DNA of 24,056 nt. Source: JANLTP01 sp031363055. Lineage in GTDB: Bacteria > Pseudomonadota > Gammaproteobacteria > Burkholderiales > Burkholderiaceae_E. The notes under the pieces were generated by a model. The model was not told where the DNA came from and did no database searches. It saw only the letters and a program-made list of their open reading frames with translations. The DNA lies in the NCBI GenBank assembly GCA_031363055.1, contig JANLTP010000089.1, positions 1 through 24,056 on the forward strand, given 5' to 3'. Positions within the stretch are counted from its first letter, which is position 1. The number at the start of each line of letters is the position of its first letter. The translations under genes and the position numbers were made by a program. Shown piece by piece: positions 7,904 through 15,401 of the stretch.

Positions 7904-8914
7904 ATGAGTATTCTCGTTCTTTGGCCGACCCTGCGCTGGCACGACAATCTGCATATTGAAACCGAGGCACTGGGCAGCGGTGTGACGCCCTATTTCTCGA
8001 AGAGCGTCGAGGCAGTGCCGCCGGAGATTTGGGCTCGAGCCGACGGCATTGTTGGCGGCCCCGATCTGCCCGACGACATCATCGCCCGGATGCCGCGCTG
8101 TCGGGTGCATGTGCGCGCGGCAGTCGGTTTTGACAACGTCGATATTGCGCGTTGGGCACGATACGGGATACCCGTGTGCAATACGCCGGACTACGGAACG
8201 ATGGAGGTCGCCGATCACGCCATCGCGTTCATGCTGACCTTAATGAAAAGTATTGCGTTTCATGATGAACGCTTACGCAAGGATCCGATCGGAAACTGGA
8301 TTCCGACGCTCAATCCGTTTGGCCGACGACTGTCGGACTGCACCTTTGGTCTGGTCGGTCTCGGCCGAATCGGCACCGCCACGGCGCTGCGTGCCAAGGC
8401 ATTCGGCATGAAGGTCGTGTTTTACGATCCGTTCAAACCCAGTGGCTCGGAATTGGCGCTGGGCATTTCGCGCGCCGATTCCATGGCCGAGCTGTTTGCT
8501 CAAAGTGATGTGCTCAGCATTAACGTTCCGGGTGGCGAATCGACGCGTAATCTGATTGGTCGCGAGGCATTTGCCAGTGCCCGCAAAGGCATGATTCTGG
8601 TCAACACCGCGCGCGGCGCCGCGCTTGACATTGATGCCCTATACGAAGCGATGAAAGACGGCACGGTACTGGCTGCCGGACTCGACGTGCTGCCGCAAGA
8701 GCCGGCCAATGTCGAATCGGCGCTCATCAAGGCCTGGCACGCCGAGGAGCCATGGATTCGTCATCGCTTGCTCTTGACGCCACATTCAGCCTTTTTCACG
8801 CCAGAGAGTTCGCGAGACATGCGCGCGTTCGCTGCCCGCACTGCCGCCCGTTATTTGCGCGATGGCCGGCTCGATAACTGTGTCAACGAAACACTGCTCA
8901 CGCGTCGGAGATAA
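7904..8914 (+). CDS. D-isomer-specific 2-hydroxyacid dehydrogenase (C-terminal-binding-protein-like subgroup)
   Basis: A 336-residue NAD(P)-dependent dehydrogenase interconverting a 2-keto acid and a D-2-hydroxy acid. The Rossmann motif GLGRIG is at 152-157, followed by acidic Asp175 in FYDPF. The catalytic triad is visible: Arg237 in NTARGAALD, Glu266 in LPQEP and His294 in LTPHSAFFTP. The substrate-domain motif AAVGFDNVD (72-80) is typical of the family. ATG 7904 is 21 bp after the amidohydrolase stop with no clear Shine-Dalgarno. The layout is closest to bacterial CtBP-like dehydrogenases rather than to phosphoglycerate dehydrogenase, since no ACT domain is present. Its partner substrate in this operon is unknown. 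Confidence 0.92.
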   Translation: MSILVLWPTLRWHDNLHIETEALGSGVTPYFSKSVEAVPPEIWARADGIVGGPDLPDDIIARMPRCRVHVRAAVGFDNVDIARWARYGIPVCNTPDYGTMEVADHAIAFMLTLMKSIAFHDERLRKDPIGNWIPTLNPFGRRLSDCTFGLVGLGRIGTATALRAKAFGMKVVFYDPFKPSGSELALGISRADSMAELFAQSDVLSINVPGGESTRNLIGREAFASARKGMILVNTARGAALDIDALYEAMKDGTVLAAGLDVLPQEPANVESALIKAWHAEEPWIRHRLLLTPHSAFFTPESSRDMRAFAARTAARYLRDGRLDNCVNETLLTRRR

Positions 8915-8917
8915 GCC

Positions 8918-9871
8918 ATGCAGATTAAAGCGAACCAGATTGCCGTCGTCACTGGCGGCGGTACCGGCATCGGCCGCGCCCTGTGTCGGCAGCTCAGTTC
9001 ATTGGGCGTTCACGTCTCGATGTGCGATGTATCGCAGGCCAATATGGCTGAGACTCGCGAACTGTGTCTGGCCGGTGCGCCAGCGGGCACGCGGGTCAGT
9101 CTTTTTCGCGCCGATGTCAGCGTTGAAGCCGAGATGCTGGCCTTTCGCGATGCCGTTCAGACGGCGCATCAGACTCAGCACATCAATTTGCTGTTCAATA
9201 ACGCTGGCATTGGCGGCGGTGGCGGGTTCGTCAATGGCGAGCGCGCTGACTGGGAACGCACCTTCGGCGTCTGTTGGTTCGGGGTCTATTACGGCACGCG
9301 CGCCTTCATGCCCTTGCTGGTGGCCAGCAGCACGGGACACCTGGTCAATGTCAGCAGTGTCAATGGATTCTGGGCCACCCTGGGACCCGGCATTTCGCAC
9401 ACGGCTTATGCGTCTGCCAAGTTTGCGGTCAAGGGATTCACCGAAGCGCTGATCACCGACCTGCGATTGAATGCGCCGCATGTGCAATGTTCGGTGGTCA
9501 TGCCCGGCCACATCGGTACCTCGATCGCACTGAACACCGGCCCGATCCTCGGCTATGGCGACAACCTGCATTTGCCGGCCGACAAACTGGCCGGCGTGCG
9601 GGCTCGCATGGTCAAGGCGGGTGCGGCGGTGGCAGATCTGCCCGATGACGCGTTGCGCCAGATGCTGCATCAACGCGCGCTCGACTTTCGCGACAAGGCG
9701 CCGACCAGTGCCGATCAGGCCGCCGCCATCATCCTCGCAGGGGTCAGTGCGAACCGCTGGCGAATTCTGGTGGGCGAGGACGCCGAGCGACTCGATCGTA
9801 TGGTCCGCAGTGACCCGGAGTCGGCCTACGAAGCGGCGTTCGCCAACACCTGGCGCGATGGCAAGCCGTGA
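8918..9871 (+). CDS. SDR family NAD(P)-dependent oxidoreductase
   Basis: A 317-residue short-chain dehydrogenase with the cofactor motif TGGGTGIG (12-19), NNAG (94-97), the active-site serine in NVSS (146/147) and the YxxxK motif Tyr164-Lys168 in TAYASAKFA. The C-terminal extension (about 200-317) with a WRILVGEDAERLD stretch is typical of longer classical SDRs found near acyl-CoA degradation genes. ATG 8918 has GGAG seven bases upstream (8907-8910) and sits 3 bp after the dehydrogenase stop, so it belongs to the same operon and is probably its last gene. A role as a 3-hydroxyacyl-type or alcohol dehydrogenase step before the thiolase is plausible but inferred. Confidence 0.93.
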   Translation: MQIKANQIAVVTGGGTGIGRALCRQLSSLGVHVSMCDVSQANMAETRELCLAGAPAGTRVSLFRADVSVEAEMLAFRDAVQTAHQTQHINLLFNNAGIGGGGGFVNGERADWERTFGVCWFGVYYGTRAFMPLLVASSTGHLVNVSSVNGFWATLGPGISHTAYASAKFAVKGFTEALITDLRLNAPHVQCSVVMPGHIGTSIALNTGPILGYGDNLHLPADKLAGVRARMVKAGAAVADLPDDALRQMLHQRALDFRDKAPTSADQAAAIILAGVSANRWRILVGEDAERLDRMVRSDPESAYEAAFANTWRDGKP

Positions 9872-9876
9872 TGGCG

Positions 9877-9902
9877 CTGACCCTGGCGACTGACCCTGGC
9901 GA
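9877..9902. repeat. perfect 13-bp tandem duplication after the SDR gene
   Basis: CTGACCCTGGCGA occurs twice back to back (9877-9889, 9890-9902), starting 5 bases after the SDR stop codon. Non-coding. Confidence 0.9.
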
Positions 9903-9920
9903 GGCTGACAGCCTCAGTTT
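9901..9920 (+). terminator. weak Rho-independent terminator candidate after the plus-strand operon
   Basis: GAGGCT-GAC-AGCCTC (9901-9915) is a perfect 6-bp stem with a 3-base loop, followed by AGTTTTGT. The position, 30 bp past the last gene of the operon, is right for a terminator, but the stem is short and the T-run is only four. The rest of 9921-10040 shows nothing I can assign. Confidence 0.4.
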
Positions 9921-10040
9921 TGTAACTTACTGAACGCTTGGGAATGGCGCGCACAGACTACCTGTGACCTAGTTCCTGGTTCGCCTGGCCGATCAAAAAA
10001 TATCATCTGGAATGCCTTCTCGTGAAAGCGGCGGCCCCGG

Positions 10041-10897
10041 ATGTTACGAACCCATGTTGTCGGTAAATTCTCGGCGCACATCGTTTTGGCAGTCAGTCTG
10101 CAAGCCTGCTCCTCCGCCGACGGTAACAACGATGCCACCAGCAACGTTTCCAGCGGCGCAACGCTGAGCAGCGTCACCACCGCCCAGACCAGCTCCGATA
10201 CCGTCACGGCGGTCCCGGCAACAAATGACGGCAGCAAGTCAACGGCCACATCACCGGCCGGCCATACCGGCGGCAATCCGGTCAACCTGATTCCTGGCGC
10301 CAATTCGCCGACGGTGAATCCGACGCCACCGCCGGCGCCTACTAACCCGCTGCGCACCCGGCGAATTCGCTTGTTGTGCCTGGGCGATTCGATGACTTCA
10401 GGTTCGGAGAATAACAACGGATCGTTTCGCTCCTATCGCGGTCGCCTTTACCAATTGCTGACCAGCGCCGGCATCGACGTCGACTTCATTGGAGTCAGCC
10501 AAATGGCACCGGCCATCGGCGGTGACCCTGACCATGATGGTTACGGCGGCGCCTTCATTGGTCCGGGCGGCAACGTCAATAACCTTTGGGATCGATTGCC
10601 AATCGCGTCAGTTCGCTCAAACCGTCTGCCAATCTGGTGCTGGCCACCTTGAGTCCACAGCGTGGCGACAGCGAACAGCAAAGCAATCTTGGCGTGCCTT
10701 CCTACCGGCAGTTCAATGACACTGCGAGAACATTGGCAAACCACTCGTCGACCGACAAGTTGTTCCTGGCCGATTTTGCGGTCACACCGTTTGACGTGGC
10801 CGGTTACTGGGACGTGATCCACTGGCTGCAGCCCAACGCCGATCAGGCAGCGCGGATCATTTTTGACAGCCTGATCGCAGGTCCGCTGAAACCCTGA
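10041..10897 (+). pseudogene. SGNH/GDSL-hydrolase lipoprotein, internally deleted and frameshifted
   Basis: The first frame (ATG 10041) gives a lipoprotein-like signal (IVLAVSLQAC, Cys23), a long Ser/Thr/Pro-rich linker (about 24-105) and then an SGNH domain start: block I LCLGDSMTSG (Ser117 nucleophile), YRGRLYQLL and a GG-rich segment. After NNLWDRL (about 10598) that frame runs into a stop at 10652. The domain resumes in another frame near 10592 with SSLKPSANLVLATLSPQRGD and ends with block V (GYWDVIHWLQPNADQAARIIFDSL, catalytic Asp/His). The family's central block III (G-x-N-D) and roughly 45-60 residues around it are absent from any frame. So this is an internal deletion plus frameshift, not a simple sequencing error. 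Intact, it would be a surface-anchored esterase or carbohydrate deacetylase. Confidence 0.75.
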
Positions 10898-10915
10898 ACA
10901 TTTACAATCGCGTAC

Positions 10916-11612
10916 ATGCTGTTTCAAAACCGGTTCGATCTCACCCTGACGGCCGGCAATGCCATTGAATTGCGCGACCGGATTGCACGCAGACTGCCGG
11001 ATCTGGCGCCGGCCACCGCCCTCTGCGGACATTATCTGGCGATGCATGCGTTCGGGCTGGAGGAGATGGGCGACTACGCCCTGGCTGAACGAGCGGCACG
11101 CACGGCCCTTGAACACAACCGTCAGGATGCGTCGGCGGTACACGCGTTGGTACACGTCATGGAAATGACCCAACCGGTTGAAGAGGGTCGCGAGCTGATT
11201 GATACAAGCGCACCGCTTTGGGCCGACGACAGTTTTTGCCGTACATATCTGGTGGCATCAGGCACTGTTCTACATGGCGCGGCGGCAGTGGGACGAAGTC
11301 TTGCGGCTTTACGATGAACGCCTGCGCGGCGCAGATTCAGCGGTGATCATGGATCTACTCGACGCCAGCGCCCTGCTCTGGTGCTTGCATCTGCAAGGCG
11401 TATCGGTCGGCGAACGCTGGCAACGGATTTGTGAGCTCTGGGAACCGCGCCTTGATGACGGTTGGTACGCCTTTAACGATTTTCACGCCATGATGGCCTC
11501 CGTCGGTGTCGGCCGCAACGACCTTGCCCAGCGCCTGCTGGCCATTATGCGAGAAACTTTACTCGCCGCTCGAGAGCGGCGGGCCGACCACCCTCCTAAA
11601 ACGACGACATAG
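10916..11612 (+). pseudogene. TTC38-like tetratricopeptide-repeat protein, truncated at both ends and frameshifted
   Basis: From ATG 10916 the sequence matches the middle of bacterial TTC38-like proteins: LRDRIARRLPDL, then TPR-like helices GHYLAMHAFGLEEMGDYALAE and HALVHVMEM. The frame is lost at a T5 run (11233-11237): removing one T gives DDSFAVHIWWHQALFYM, the strongly conserved FxVHxWWHxALF segment, which continues as YDERL and DLLDASALLW. The usual N-terminal roughly 120-200 residues and the C-terminal roughly 90 are missing, so even with the frame repaired only about 230 residues of a roughly 430-470-residue family remain. The last codons run into the oppositely oriented stress-protein gene. 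It lies directly after the SGNH remnant, in the same frame as that remnant's tail. No function is expected. Confidence 0.7.
11564..11581 (-). terminator. perfect hairpin downstream of the universal stress protein gene
   Basis: CGCCGCT-CGAG-AGCGGCG (11564-11581) forms a 7-bp GC stem with a 4-base loop, 15 bp past the stress-protein stop on the minus strand. The following minus-strand bases (AGTAAAGTTTCT) contain only a weak T-run, so it may act as a poor terminator or simply stabilise the 3' end. Confidence 0.35.
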
Positions 11613-12030
11613 CGACCAGCACCGCGCAGGGCGCGCTATCGAGCAGGGACTTGCCAACCGAGCGTTGCCACCAGCGGCCCAGCTTGCTCTTGCGGGCGTG
11701 GCCAACGACGATCAGATCGCAGTGCAATTGGGTCGCCAGGCGGCAGATCTCCTCGACCGGATCACCGACCGCCAGGTGACCTTGCACGCTGAAACCGCGC
11801 TCCCGGAGCTGCGCTATGCCTTGATCGAGAATGGTTTGGGCATGCTTTTTTTCGTCATCGATGAGCTCGATCGGAATAAAGCCTTCCGCGACATACAGAT
11901 GGGTTGGCAACCCGGCCACCGCCAATAAATGGGCCTCAGCCTTGACAAAGGCCGAAAGCTCACCCGAGGAAATCAACATGCTCTTGCCTTCCGCTGAGCC
12001 GTTGTAAGCAATCAGGATTCGTTTGAACAT
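11596..12030 (-). CDS. universal stress protein (UspA) family protein
   Basis: A 144-residue single Usp domain, normal length, starting KRILIAYNGSAEGKSML and ending with the typical CDLIVVGHARKSKLGRWWQ ... CAVLV. In ATP-binding Usps the C-terminal loop is G-x2-G-x9-G-[ST]; here it is Gly110-x2-Arg113-x9-Arg123-Ser124, so both later glycines are Arg and classical ATP binding is doubtful. ATG 12030 has GGGAG six bases upstream (12037-12041). It is divergent from the CBS-domain gene across about 119 bp, a pairing that suggests shared stress or energy-state control. It is a cytoplasmic stress-survival protein by family; the ligand is unknown. Confidence 0.92.
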   Translation of the reverse strand: MFKRILIAYNGSAEGKSMLISSGELSAFVKAEAHLLAVAGLPTHLYVAEGFIPIELIDDEKKHAQTILDQGIAQLRERGFSVQGHLAVGDPVEEICRLATQLHCDLIVVGHARKSKLGRWWQRSVGKSLLDSAPCAVLVAMSSF

Positions 12031-12149
12031 GATCTACTCCCTGCCGAGGTTGTGGGAATTCAGAGTGTAACGCCAGATTTCCCCCCGGCTTTGCGACAGA
12101 CTTCGGGCGGAGTAGCATTACCCATTAAATTCGTAATCCGGAGATGAGC

Positions 12150-12584
12150 ATGGGGCTGATTCGGCTCGGTAACAAACCTCCCTTGACCGTCATTGCCAGT
12201 GATACCGTCAGGCAAGCGGCACAGGCCATGACCGAACGCCGGGTCGGCGCTGCCGCCGTGATGGATGGCGCAAAAGTGCTCGGTATTGTCACCGAGCGCG
12301 ACGTACTGCAAAAAGTCGTTGCAGCCGGGCTCGACGCCACCAGCACCCATGTGCAGGACATCATGACCAGTCCGGCCCTCTCGGTAGGCTTGAAGACGAC
12401 GGTGGATGAGGCGGCCGCGCTCATGCGCAAGCACCATATTCGACATCTGATCGTGCTCGATGCGAATCAGTCGCTGGTCGGCATGTTGGCGCTGCGTTAT
12501 TTGTTGTATGACCTCATGGACGACATGGAGCGCAGCGTCGGCGATCTGATCGGCTACATCATGAAAGACGGTCCCGGCGGTTAG
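12150..12584 (+). CDS. tandem CBS-domain protein
   Basis: A 144-residue protein made almost only of two CBS domains. The first, about 10-60, runs from PPLTVIASDTVRQAAQAM through VGAAAVMDGAKVLGIVTERDVL; the second, about 70-125, from VQDIMTSPALSVGLKTTVDEAAALM through IRHLIVLDANQSLVGMLALR. Such stand-alone pairs bind adenine nucleotides and act as energy sensors, usually on a partner protein. Two ATGs are possible (12144, 12150); the only Shine-Dalgarno (GGAG, 12140-12143) touches the first and is six bases before the second, so the second is preferred. It is divergent from the universal stress protein gene. Confidence 0.92.
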   Translation: MGLIRLGNKPPLTVIASDTVRQAAQAMTERRVGAAAVMDGAKVLGIVTERDVLQKVVAAGLDATSTHVQDIMTSPALSVGLKTTVDEAAALMRKHHIRHLIVLDANQSLVGMLALRYLLYDLMDDMERSVGDLIGYIMKDGPGG

Positions 12585-12631
12585 CCGCGTTACGATTCCT
12601 GAACCCGAGACCGTCCTAGACCGTGGAAAAC

Positions 12632-13606
12632 ATGTCCGAATACCTTCTGGACCGAAATTGGCATGAGCCGATCCGCTATCCCGACCCTGCTATCGAGACG
12701 ATTGATCGGCGCTTCGCACGCTATCGTATCGGCAACGCAACGCTGGAGCGTTTGTGGACCGGAGCACGCTGGGCCGAAGGGCCGGTCTGGTTTGGCGATC
12801 TGCGTTGTCTGATCTGGAGCGACATTCCGAACGATCGACTGTTGCGCTGGTCGGAGGAAACCGGCCAGACCAGCGTATTTCGCAGCCCGGCCAATTTCGC
12901 GAATGGCAACACGCGTGACCGCCAAGGCCGACTGATCACTTGCGAACATGGCACTCGACGAGTCACCCGCACCGACTTGGATGGAACGATCACCACACTG
13001 CTCGATCGATTCGAGGGCAAGCGACTGAACTCCCCCAATGACGTGGTGGTCCACCCGGACGGCGGCGTCTGGTTCACCGATCCGGGCTATGGGTCGCTCG
13101 GCCACTACGAAGGCGAACGCGGCGAGCTCGAGTTACCGACGCGGGTTTATCGGATTGATCCACACACCGGCAACGCCAGCGTGGTCGACGAAAGTATCGA
13201 AAAGCCGAACGGTCTGGCGTTCTCGCCTGACTATCAACGGCTCTATGTCGCTGACACCGGCGCGTCGCACAAGCGCGGGCATCCGCGCAACATTCAGGTC
13301 TTCGATGTCATCGCGAACCAACGACTGGCCAACGGCCGGGTATTTTGCGATTTCGGTGAGGTCATGACCGACGGCTTCAGAGTCGATGTCGACGGCAACC
13401 TCTGGGCCGCCACCGGCTGGGCTGGACCGCAGTCCGACGGCGTGCAGATCTTTGCCCCGGACGGCACCAAGATCGGTGCGATCCACTTGCCCGAGGGCGC
13501 AGCCAATTTGTGTTTCGGCGGCGTCAAACGAAATCGGCTGTTCATTACGGCCTCACATTCGGTCTATTCGCTTTACGTCGGCGCTCAGGGGATGGCCTAT
13601 GCCTGA
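12632..13606 (+). CDS. SMP-30/gluconolactonase/LRE-family protein
   Basis: A 324-residue six-bladed beta-propeller lactonase of normal size. It should hydrolyse a sugar or other lactone using a divalent metal. Residues at the positions of the known SMP-30 metal site are visible: Glu49 in AEGPVW, Asn136 in LNSPNDVVV, Asn193 in KPNGLAFS and Asp247 in TDGFRVD. HPDGGVWFTDPGYG (141-154) is the classic gluconolactonase strand. The frame is also open from a GTG at 12623, three codons earlier; ATG 12632 with a weak GGAAA just upstream is my choice. No secretion signal is seen. It is followed after 67 bp by the Nudix hydrolase and may be co-transcribed. The physiological lactone is unknown. Confidence 0.92.
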   Translation: MSEYLLDRNWHEPIRYPDPAIETIDRRFARYRIGNATLERLWTGARWAEGPVWFGDLRCLIWSDIPNDRLLRWSEETGQTSVFRSPANFANGNTRDRQGRLITCEHGTRRVTRTDLDGTITTLLDRFEGKRLNSPNDVVVHPDGGVWFTDPGYGSLGHYEGERGELELPTRVYRIDPHTGNASVVDESIEKPNGLAFSPDYQRLYVADTGASHKRGHPRNIQVFDVIANQRLANGRVFCDFGEVMTDGFRVDVDGNLWAATGWAGPQSDGVQIFAPDGTKIGAIHLPEGAANLCFGGVKRNRLFITASHSVYSLYVGAQGMAYA

Positions 13607-13641
13607 GCAGTGTATTCATGAGCGGCGTATTCCTGAGCAAC
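13604..13641. repeat. imperfect 15-bp tandem repeat at the lactonase 3' end
   Basis: TGAGCAGTGTATTCA (13604-13618, beginning with the stop codon) is followed by TGAGCGGCGTATTCC (13619-13633) and a partial third TGAGCAAC. It fills half of the spacer to the Nudix gene. Confidence 0.65.
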
Positions 13642-13673
13642 AGATCCCTGCAACCCGAAACACGGTGCATTGA

Positions 13674-14354
13674 TTGAATCGGCCGTTCGATGATGAGTTC
13701 CGGGAAGACTTGCGCCGACGGCTGCAATTGTTCAAGCGCTTCGATCCAATCGAGGCGAATGTTGGTCGCGAAGGCCGAGTCGACGGCGCCAGCGAACTTG
13801 ATGGCCCTTCGACTGTCGGTCCCCTGAAACGAGCTGCGGTCGTCATTGCGCTGCTCGACTCGGGCCCGAACACCGCCTTCATCTTGACCCGACGGGCGCC
13901 GAGCCTGCGCAGCCATCAGGGCCAATGGGCGCTGCCGGGCGGGCGGCTCGACGACGGTGAAACGGCGGGCCAGGCGGCGCTGCGTGAATTGCATGAAGAG
14001 ATCGGGCTTGACTTGCCCGAGCAAGCCATTCTGGGCGTGCTCGATGACTACCCGACCCGGTCGGGCTATCTGATTACGCCACTGGTGGTCTGGGCAGGTG
14101 TCCAAGCCGAGCTCAAGCCGAATCCGTCCGAGGTGGCCGAGTGCTATCGGATTGAGCTTGAGCAGATCAATCGCGATGAGCGGATCGAGTTCGTCAGCAT
14201 TCCGGAAAGTCCGCGTTCTGTCATTCGAATTCTCATCAATGGCTACAAGGTGCATGCGCCGACGGCCGCTGTGCTGTACCAATTTCGCGAGTTGCTCGGT
14301 GGTCGCGAAACGCGCGTGAATGAGCTTGAACAGCCGACATTTGCGTGGCGTTGA
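13674..14354 (+). CDS. CoA pyrophosphatase-type Nudix hydrolase (NudL-like)
   Basis: A 226-residue Nudix hydrolase. The Nudix box G-x5-E-x7-RELHEEIG runs from Gly90 to Gly111. Directly before it, FILTRRAPSLRSHQGQWALPGG (69-90) matches the UPF0035 signature of CoA-specific Nudix enzymes, which cleave CoA or acyl-CoA into 3',5'-ADP and (acyl-)phosphopantetheine. The likely start is TTG 13674; no in-frame ATG precedes the domain. The CoA assignment fits a genome region rich in acyl-CoA enzymes but is family inference. A well-formed ribosome site (AGGAG, 14361-14365) for a small downstream frame lies just past its stop. Confidence 0.9.
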   Translation: MNRPFDDEFREDLRRRLQLFKRFDPIEANVGREGRVDGASELDGPSTVGPLKRAAVVIALLDSGPNTAFILTRRAPSLRSHQGQWALPGGRLDDGETAGQAALRELHEEIGLDLPEQAILGVLDDYPTRSGYLITPLVVWAGVQAELKPNPSEVAECYRIELEQINRDERIEFVSIPESPRSVIRILINGYKVHAPTAAVLYQFRELLGGRETRVNELEQPTFAWR

Positions 14355-14367
14355 ACCGACAGGAGAA

Positions 14368-14466
14368 ATGATGTCGCAGGCAACTGTGCTCGAATTGAGC
14401 ACGACCGAAACCGATGCGCACATTTTGTTCGTCGCGAACCCACGCCGTTTCTGGGCAGCCCGCTGA
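14368..14466 (+). CDS. small ORF (31-32 aa) with strong ribosome site, coupled to the RibD-like gene
   Basis: Two consecutive ATGs (14368, 14371) follow AGGAG (14361-14365). The frame encodes about 31 residues (MSQATVLELSTTETDAHILF then VANPRRFWAAR) and ends in TGA at 14464-14466, whose last base is the first base of the ATG of the RibD-like gene. I recognise no family. It may be a translational leader that couples expression to the next gene, a genuine short peptide, or the remains of that gene's original N-terminus. The better Shine-Dalgarno belongs to this frame, not to the long gene. Confidence 0.35.
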   Translation: MMSQATVLELSTTETDAHILFVANPRRFWAAR

Positions 14467-15401
14467 TGAAATCCACCGCAATGCGAAGTTCGCACGACCA
14501 TGACTGGCAATTCTGCCTCGACAGAGCCGATCAGCGCCGACGGCAAGTTACACAAGCAGCATTGGTATCAATTCAATCTACCTATCCGCATGAAGTACTA
14601 TTTGGCAGCGGCGACGTACGAGCGATTGTCACGGCACACCCGCGCGCGCCCACTGCAACCGGCGTACTGCATGAGCTCTATGAGCCACTGCTCTCGCTGG
14701 TGCCTGCCCAGCGGTTCGCAATCGGACACCTGGCGCAAGGCATTGACGGCAACATTGCAACCGACAAAGGCAGTTCGCGACGGCTCAGTGGCGAGCAGAA
14801 TCATATTCACCTGCACCGTTTGCGCGCTCTGGCCGATGCAGTCATCATCGGCGCGGCAACGGCCGAACTCGACGACCCGCAATTGACGGTTCGTCTGGTC
14901 AAGGGGCCAAACCCGGTGCGGCTGGTGCTTGATCCGACGGCCCGCCTGCCGACGCGTTTGCGAATGTTCCAGGACGAAGCGAGTCGGTCGTTGATCATCT
15001 GCGCAAATTCAAATTTGGACGCCGCCCTGGCGCGCTGGGGCCCGTCGCGCGTGATTGCGGTCGCGACGCATTCGAATAGGCTCGATCTGCCCGAGCTCTA
15101 TTCGCGATTGCAAGATCAAGGCTTGTCGGTTGTTCTGGTCGAAGGCGGCGGGGTGACCGTTTCGCGAATGATCGATTCCGGCTGCCTCGATCGGGTCCAG
15201 GTCGCTGTGACGCCTGTCCTGGTGGGCGGCGCGCGGCGCGGCTTGCAACTGAACGGGCCGCCTCACATCGACGATTGCCCGCGTCCGCCGGCTCGGCTAT
15301 TTCAGATGGGCGAAGACCTGTTGTGGGATTTCGATCTGCGCGCCGATCCAGACCCGTCAGACCGGAGACGCACGGACTCGACGCTACGAAAAATTTTCTG
15401 A
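14466..15401 (+). CDS. RibD C-terminal (dihydrofolate-reductase-like) reductase with novel N-terminal extension
   Basis: A 311-residue protein whose residues about 83-290 match the RibD reductase domain (5-amino-6-(5-phosphoribosylamino)uracil reductase fold): LAQGIDGNIAT (89-99), HRLRALADAVIIGAATAELDDPQLTVR (117-143) and VVLVEGGG (222-229). The RibD deaminase domain is absent. In its place is a roughly 80-residue extension (e.g. HDHDWQFCLDRADQRRR, HELYEPLLSL) that I have no domain for. It should reduce a ribosyl or pterin/pyrimidine-type substrate with NADPH. It is convergent with, and overlaps by 18 bp, the methyltransferase gene of the pterin-like operon. The start is uncertain: ATG 14466 overlaps the stop of a small ORF, and ATG 14481 (MRSSHDHDW) is an alternative. 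Not a riboflavin housekeeping gene by context. Confidence 0.85.
   Translation: MKSTAMRSSHDHDWQFCLDRADQRRRQVTQAALVSIQSTYPHEVLFGSGDVRAIVTAHPRAPTATGVLHELYEPLLSLVPAQRFAIGHLAQGIDGNIATDKGSSRRLSGEQNHIHLHRLRALADAVIIGAATAELDDPQLTVRLVKGPNPVRLVLDPTARLPTRLRMFQDEASRSLIICANSNLDAALARWGPSRVIAVATHSNRLDLPELYSRLQDQGLSVVLVEGGGVTVSRMIDSGCLDRVQVAVTPVLVGGARRGLQLNGPPHIDDCPRPPARLFQMGEDLLWDFDLRADPDPSDRRRTDSTLRKIF

Noticed and set aside
10541..11173. 210-codon minus-strand frame over the pseudogene patch
   Set aside because: Considered because the plus strand here is broken, but it has no recognisable motif while the plus-strand frames match SGNH and TTC38-like sequences.
11233..11237. Programmed frameshift at the T5 run in the TPR gene
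   Set aside because: The slip would restore only a fragment lacking both ends of the family, and no stimulatory structure is evident, so decay or a read error is simpler.
10041..11612. Mobile element insertion as cause of the two remnants
   Set aside because: No transposase, terminal inverted repeats or target duplication are visible at the breaks.
13545..14555. 336-codon minus-strand frame spanning the lactonase 3' end, the Nudix gene and the RibD-like start
   Set aside because: It is antisense to genes with clear motifs and crosses gene boundaries; long reverse frames are common in GC-rich DNA.
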